64,000 nucleotides of DNA from Synechococcus sp. JA-2-3B'a(2-13) (GTDB taxonomy: Bacteria > Cyanobacteriota > Cyanobacteriia > Thermostichales > Thermostichaceae), in assembly GCF_000013225.1 (NCBI RefSeq), contig NC_007776.1:2486501-2550500 (forward strand), read 5' to 3'. This document shows, piece by piece, positions 60,345 to 64,000 of this stretch. Numbering within the stretch: position 1 is the stretch's first letter; the number at the start of each line of letters is the position of its first letter. The notes under the pieces were generated by a model. That model had not been told where the DNA came from. It saw only the letters and a program-made list of their open reading frames with translations, and ran no database searches. Made by a program: the position numbers and the translations under genes.

Positions 60345-60806
60345 ATGACTTCTTCTCCCCAGATATCGTCAGATATCGTCGGTCTAGAGCGTTTTGCTAA
60401 GGCCCTGCCCAGGCAACTTTCGGGCGGTATGCAGCAGCGGGTGGCCATTGCCCGAGCTCTGGCGGCCCAGCCGAAGATTTTGCTCATGGATGAGCCTTTT
60501 GGCGCTTTGGACGTGCAAACCAAGGAGACGATGCAGGAGTTTTTGCTGGATCTCTGGCAGCGCACGCGCACCTCAATTTTGATGATTACCCACGATGTGG
60601 AAGAGGCCGTCTTTCTGGCCCAGCGCATCTATGTACTCACGTCCCATCCTGGGCGGGTGAAACGGGAGCTCCGGGTTGATTTCCCCAGTCGGCGCGACTA
60701 CAGTCTCAAGCGCACTTCTTCCTTCCAAGAGGTGAAGGACGAGATCTTGGCTCTCCTGCGAGAACAGAAAGGGATCCCGTTGAGCGACGCTGCGCCCGCG
60801 GGCTGA
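60345..60806 (+). pseudogene. C-terminal remnant of an NMT1-type ABC transporter ATPase
   Basis: 153 residues equal to the C-terminal half of a nitrate/sulfonate/taurine-type ABC ATPase. The signature [20 protein letters not shown], Walker [21 protein letters not shown] and switch His in [18 protein letters not shown] are present, but Walker A and the Q-loop are gone: the frame starts at ATG 60345 only 15 residues before the signature region. It therefore cannot bind ATP normally. A 10-bp tandem duplication AGATATCGTC lies at 60360-60379 around the breakpoint. The binding protein at 6043-7119 belongs to the matching transporter class. Confidence 0.8.
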
Positions 60807-61655
60807 TCAGGCAAACACCACTGTTTTGTTGTGGTACACCAGCACCCGATTCTCCAGGTGATACCGCACTGCCCGTGCCAGGACTAGGCGTTCCATGTCG
60901 CGGCCTTTGCGGACGATGTCGGCAACGGTATCGCGGTGACTGACCCGCACCACGTCTTGCTCGATGATCGGCCCTTCGTCCAGATCTTCGGTGGCATAGT
61001 GGGCAGTCGCGCCGATGATCTTCACCCCCCGTTGATGGGCGCGGTGGTAGGGGTTGGCTCCGGCAAAGGCGGGCAGGGTGGAATGGTGAATGTTGATGAC
61101 CGGCGGGGCTTGGCGGAGCAGCGACCCACTCAAGACCTGCATGTACTTGGCCAACACCACCAGGTCAATTCGATATTCCTGCAGGAGAGCGAGCTGACGG
61201 GCTTCGGCTGCGGCTTTGCCCTCTGGAGAAACGGGGATGTGGTAGTAATCGATACCGAAGGAGCGGGCCACCGATTCCAGGTCGGGGTGATTGCTGATGA
61301 TCAAGGGGATCTCGGCGGGCAGTTCTCCCGCCCTTTGCCGCCAGATCAGATCCAAAAGGCAGTGGCTTTGCTTGCTGGCCCACAACGCAATGCGACGGCG
61401 AGTGTCGGAGAAATGCAGTTCCCAGTTGGCTTGGATCCCACGGGCAATACCCGAAAAGGCGGGGACAATTTCCCCTCGCTCCAGTTGGAAGCCCTCCAAG
61501 TCCCACTCGATGCGGCTCAAGAACAGTCCTGCCTCGGGATCCGTATGGTGATCGGCGTGAATGATGTTGCCGCCGTAGCTGTAGATGAAGCTGGAGAGCT
61601 TGGCTACCAGCCCTTTTTGATCGGGGCAAGATACCAACAGGGTGGCACTGGGCAT
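60807..61655 (-). CDS. purU: Formyltetrahydrofolate deformylase
   Basis: Hydrolyses 10-formyltetrahydrofolate to formate and tetrahydrofolate. The N-terminal ACT domain (ATLLVSCPDQKGLVAKLSSF) and the C-terminal formyltransferase-like domain (IPLIISNHPDLESVARSFGI, VLAKYMQVLSGSLLRQAPPV, INIHHSTLPAFAGANPYHRA with the catalytic His, HYATEDLDEGPIIEQDVVRV) are intact. I use ATG 61655 (PSATLLVSCPDQ) because the ACT domain starts there; 19 upstream codons to 61712 are not conserved. It may be the last gene of a minus-strand group tatA, 86-aa gene, purU. Confidence 0.93.
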   Translation of the reverse strand: MPSATLLVSCPDQKGLVAKLSSFIYSYGGNIIHADHHTDPEAGLFLSRIEWDLEGFQLERGEIVPAFSGIARGIQANWELHFSDTRRRIALWASKQSHCLLDLIWRQRAGELPAEIPLIISNHPDLESVARSFGIDYYHIPVSPEGKAAAEARQLALLQEYRIDLVVLAKYMQVLSGSLLRQAPPVINIHHSTLPAFAGANPYHRAHQRGVKIIGATAHYATEDLDEGPIIEQDVVRVSHRDTVADIVRKGRDMERLVLARAVRYHLENRVLVYHNKTVVFA

Positions 61656-61719
61656 AGGTGGACAAAAAGCCTCAACCTTCTTACCGTAGGGCTGGGTTTT
61701 ACTGCGGAGCAAGCCGTTT

Positions 61720-61980
61720 TCAATCTACCCGGTTGATCTCTTCCAATAGCCAGGGATCCACCGGCTGGCCATCCCAACGCTTTAGGTCGATGCGAATCCC
61801 CATCGCCGCAGAAGAGCCGGCAGGGGGCAGTTCCTGGTGAAACGAGATCTCATAGTCAGACGGGTTTTGGCCATGCTGCCGCAGCCAGGTCTCCACCTTA
61901 GCAGGAGCAAAGTAGGACTGCCCTTGCTCGAACAGGCGCGTGATTTCCAGGCCGAAGCAAAGGGGGTTGAAGCGGGCCAT
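61720..61980 (-). CDS. Small hypothetical protein (86 aa)
   Basis: 86-residue soluble protein. RFNPLCFGLEITRLFEQGQS, FAPAKVETWLRQHGQNPSDY and LKRWDGQPVDPWLLEEINRV look like a compact alpha/beta domain with a clean frame. It starts three bases after tatA ends and is likely co-transcribed with it. I do not recognise the family. Confidence 0.65.
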   Translation of the reverse strand: MARFNPLCFGLEITRLFEQGQSYFAPAKVETWLRQHGQNPSDYEISFHQELPPAGSSAAMGIRIDLKRWDGQPVDPWLLEEINRVD

Positions 61981-61983
61981 AGG

Positions 61984-62328
61984 TTAGGCAGCGTCTGCTG
62001 TTTGAGCGTCGTCGGCTGCGGATGGGGGGGGAGCCATCTCTGAGGTGGGTGTATCGGCTGTGGCGACCGACTCGGCTTTGGGCTCAGCCGCGGCTGCTGT
62101 TCGGGAAGCCTTGGGAGTGGCAGCAGCCGTTGTCCCGCGGGTGGCTTTCTCCAGCTCTTGGGCCTCTTTGTTCAGTTGCGCCTCGAACTCTCTGGAAGCA
62201 TCCTGCAGGCTGCGCAGGGTTTTGGCCAGCGTGCGACCAATCTCCGGCAGTTTGCGGGGCCCAAAAACCAAGAGAGCCACCGCAAAGATGACCAACATTT
62301 CCGGCAGTCCAACACCCAAAAAATTCAT
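61984..62328 (-). CDS. tatA: Twin-arginine translocase TatA/E-type subunit
   Basis: 114-residue Tat pore subunit. One N-terminal membrane helix (LPEMLVIFAVALLVFGPRKL) with the characteristic FGPRKLPE hinge, then an amphipathic helix (IGRTLAKTLRSLQDASREFE) and a long Ala/Thr/Pro-rich tail. The Glu at position 10 and Phe-Gly-Pro motif are TatA/TatB-type; which of the two cannot be settled from this alone. The substrate-binding protein at 6043 and the MBL-like protein at 28372 carry twin-arginine signals and would need this system. Confidence 0.92.
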   Translation of the reverse strand: MNFLGVGLPEMLVIFAVALLVFGPRKLPEIGRTLAKTLRSLQDASREFEAQLNKEAQELEKATRGTTAAATPKASRTAAAAEPKAESVATADTPTSEMAPPPSAADDAQTADAA

Positions 62329-62544
62329 GAGCCTCGGCAGAGTACGGTTTGGTCGGGATCCCTTCCCTAGACTGACATTTTCTCGCCGCGGACTGCAAGT
62401 AACTGCCGGCTCTCCTCATCTATCCGATGGCTCTGGTGTTTTGCTCTCAGCTCATCCAGGCCAACCTCTCCCTGGCCGGCCAAGTCAAAATGGTAGAATT
62501 GCATCGTTAATCAATCAATGTCCTTCATTGGCCTAGGCTTGCCC

Positions 62545-64000
62545 ATGCTCCAAACCCTACAAAAGCTCCTCGGGGATCCTAACGATCGGAAGATCCGGCA
62601 GTACCGTCCTGTCGTCAAGTTGATCAACTCGCTGGAGATCGAGATCGCCTCTCTTTCGGATGCGGAGCTCAAGGCCAAGACCACAGAGTTTCGCCAGCGC
62701 TTGGACAGAGGAGAATCTCTGGACGATCTCTTGCCGGAGGCGTTTGCCGTGGTGCGGGAGGCCGCCAAGCGAGTTTTGAACTTGCGCCATTACGACGTAC
62801 AGCTCATCGGCGGCATGGTGCTGCACGAAGGCCAGATTGCCGAAATGAAAACCGGCGAGGGGAAAACCCTGGTCGCCACCCTGCCTGCCTACTTGAACGG
62901 CCTGACTGGGAAGGGGGTTCACATCGTTACCGTCAACGGCTACTTGGCCCGTCGGGACTCGGAGTGGATGGGGCAGGTGCACCGTTTCTTGGGCCTGACG
63001 GTCGGTCTAGTGCAAGAGGGCATGTCACCCGAAGAAAAGCGCCGCAGCTACAACTGCGACATTACCTACTGCACCAACAGCGAGCTGGGCTTCGACTACC
63101 TGCGGGACAACATGGCCACCGATATCAAGGAGGTGATGCAACGGCCCTTTAACTACTGCATCATCGACGAGGTGGACTCAATCCTTATCGACGAGGCCCG
63201 CACTCCCCTGATCATCTCCGGTCAGGTGGCTCGCCCCTCCGAAAAATACCTGCGGGCAGCCCAGGTGGCGCGGGAGCTGATCCGAGATGAACACTATGAG
63301 GTGGATGAAAAAGCCCGCAACGTCATCCTTACCGACGAGGGGTTTGAAGCCGCCGAGCGGTTGCTGGGGGTCTCTGACCTGTTTGATCCCAAGGATCCCT
63401 GGGCGCACTTTGTCTTCAACGCCGTGAAGGCCAAAGAGCTCTTCATCAAGGATGTCCACTACATCGTCCGCAATCAAGAGGTGGTGATCGTGGACGAGTT
63501 CACCGGGCGGGTGCTCCCCGGCCGCCGCTGGTCTGATGGGCTGCACCAGGCGGTGGAGGCCAAAGAGGGGGTGCCGATTCAAAGCGAGAGCCAAACCCTG
63601 GCCACCATCACCTACCAAAACCTTTTTCTGCTCTATCCCAAGCTTTCCGGCATGACGGGCACGGCTCGCACTGAGGAGGCCGAGTTCGGCAAAACCTACA
63701 ACCTGGAAGTTACGGTGATCCCCACCAACCGACCCATCCGCCGCAAAGATGCCCCCGACTTGGTGTACAAGACCGAAAGGGGCAAGTGGCAGGCGGTTGC
63801 CGAGGAAATTGCCCACATGCACGCCCAGGGGCGCCCCGTCCTTGTGGGCACCACCAGCGTGGAAAAATCCGAACGCCTCTCGGCCATGCTCAAGGAAATG
63901 GGGATCCCCCACAACCTCCTCAACGCCAAGCCAGAAAACGTGGAGCGGGAGGCGGAGATCATTGCCCAGGCGGGGCGAAAAGGCGCTGTAACCATTGCTA
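62545..64000 (+). CDS. secA: Preprotein translocase ATPase SecA (5' part)
   Basis: Motor of the Sec export pathway, cut by the window end after 485 codons. [20 protein letters not shown] opens the protein; Walker [21 protein letters not shown] lies near residue 100, [24 protein letters not shown]-type [20 protein letters not shown] near 208, and [20 protein letters not shown]-like [20 protein letters not shown] and [20 protein letters not shown] follow. I start at ATG 62545 ([11 protein letters not shown]) as in relatives; an in-frame ATG at 62518 would add nine residues. It is divergent from tatA, so two export genes share a 190-bp intergenic region. Confidence 0.97.
   Translation, partial: MLQTLQKLLGDPNDRKIRQYRPVVKLINSLEIEIASLSDAELKAKTTEFRQRLDRGESLDDLLPEAFAVVREAAKRVLNLRHYDVQLIGGMVLHEGQIAEMKTGEGKTLVATLPAYLNGLTGKGVHIVTVNGYLARRDSEWMGQVHRFLGLTVGLVQEGMSPEEKRRSYNCDITYCTNSELGFDYLRDNMATDIKEVMQRPFNYCIIDEVDSILIDEARTPLIISGQVARPSEKYLRAAQVARELIRDEHYEVDEKARNVILTDEGFEAAERLLGVSDLFDPKDPWAHFVFNAVKAKELFIKDVHYIVRNQEVVIVDEFTGRVLPGRRWSDGLHQAVEAKEGVPIQSESQTLATITYQNLFLLYPKLSGMTGTARTEEAEFGKTYNLEVTVIPTNRPIRRKDAPDLVYKTERGKWQAVAEEIAHMHAQGRPVLVGTTSVEKSERLSAMLKEMGIPHNLLNAKPENVEREAEIIAQAGRKGAVTIA

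Overview
The window is a stretch of cyanobacterial chromosome. Evidence for that: RNA polymerase beta' is split into rpoC1 and rpoC2; there is a 37-codon petG; a sulfoquinovosyltransferase (sqdX); a tocopherol-type methyltransferase; heme oxygenase; an NblS/Hik33-type sensor kinase; a fused panC-cmk; and the acyl-ACP reductase / aldehyde-deformylating oxygenase alkane pair. The palindrome GGGATCCC recurs throughout (14 copies counted by eye in the first 10 kb), as a highly iterated palindrome would. From memory this points to the thermophilic Synechococcus JA (hot-spring A/B) lineage; I could not run a comparison.

Layout. 1-6.0 kb: a truncated pyruvate kinase-family gene, an LptF/G-like permease, a small membrane protein, a TPR protein overlapping a HAD-fold protein whose catalytic motifs are degenerate, and upp. 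6.0-9.9 kb: a Tat-exported NMT1-type binding protein and the thiamine operon thiO-thiS-thiG. 9.9-18.5 kb: two methyltransferases, an M50-type membrane protease, sqdX, an ABC ATPase, a CDP-alcohol phosphatidyltransferase, a family 4 uracil-DNA glycosylase and tldD. 18.5-21.6 kb: a mobile block between tldD and its partner tldE. It holds a decayed Rpn/DUF4351 gene, cut by an 811-bp IS5-type element and followed by an IS200/IS605-type tnpB filled with short dispersed repeats. 23-30.8 kb: MBL-fold proteins, tRNA-Ser with a scar of past integration, a Ski2-like helicase, trpG, an ankyrin protein and a deoxyhypusine synthase-like protein. 30.8-45.3 kb: nblS, a CNNM/CorC-like protein, panC-cmk, petG, menE, a DnaJ-TPR protein, an ankyrin protein, panE, pyrR, a lumenal pentapeptide protein and heme oxygenase. 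45.3-55.9 kb: rpoB-rpoC1-rpoC2 behind a near-consensus promoter, then a family 5 uracil-DNA glycosylase. 55.9-64 kb: tenA, aar and ado, small conserved proteins, a truncated ABC ATPase, purU, tatA and the 5' part of secA.

Functional links: thiOSG and tenA serve thiamine synthesis and salvage; ado and aar form a two-step alkane pathway; tatA and secA are protein-export genes, and two proteins here carry twin-arginine signals; upp and pyrR handle pyrimidine salvage and its control; panE and panC are steps of pantothenate synthesis.

The most unusual feature is a family of roughly 20-27 bp repeats (core CGCGTNAGCGNTGCGNAGC). Copies lie between genes and also inside reading frames: rpoB, menE, the CDP-alcohol transferase, the Rpn gene, and six times in one tnpB, where one copy supplies an in-frame stop. 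A second short repeat family interrupts the duplicated tRNA-Ser 3' end.
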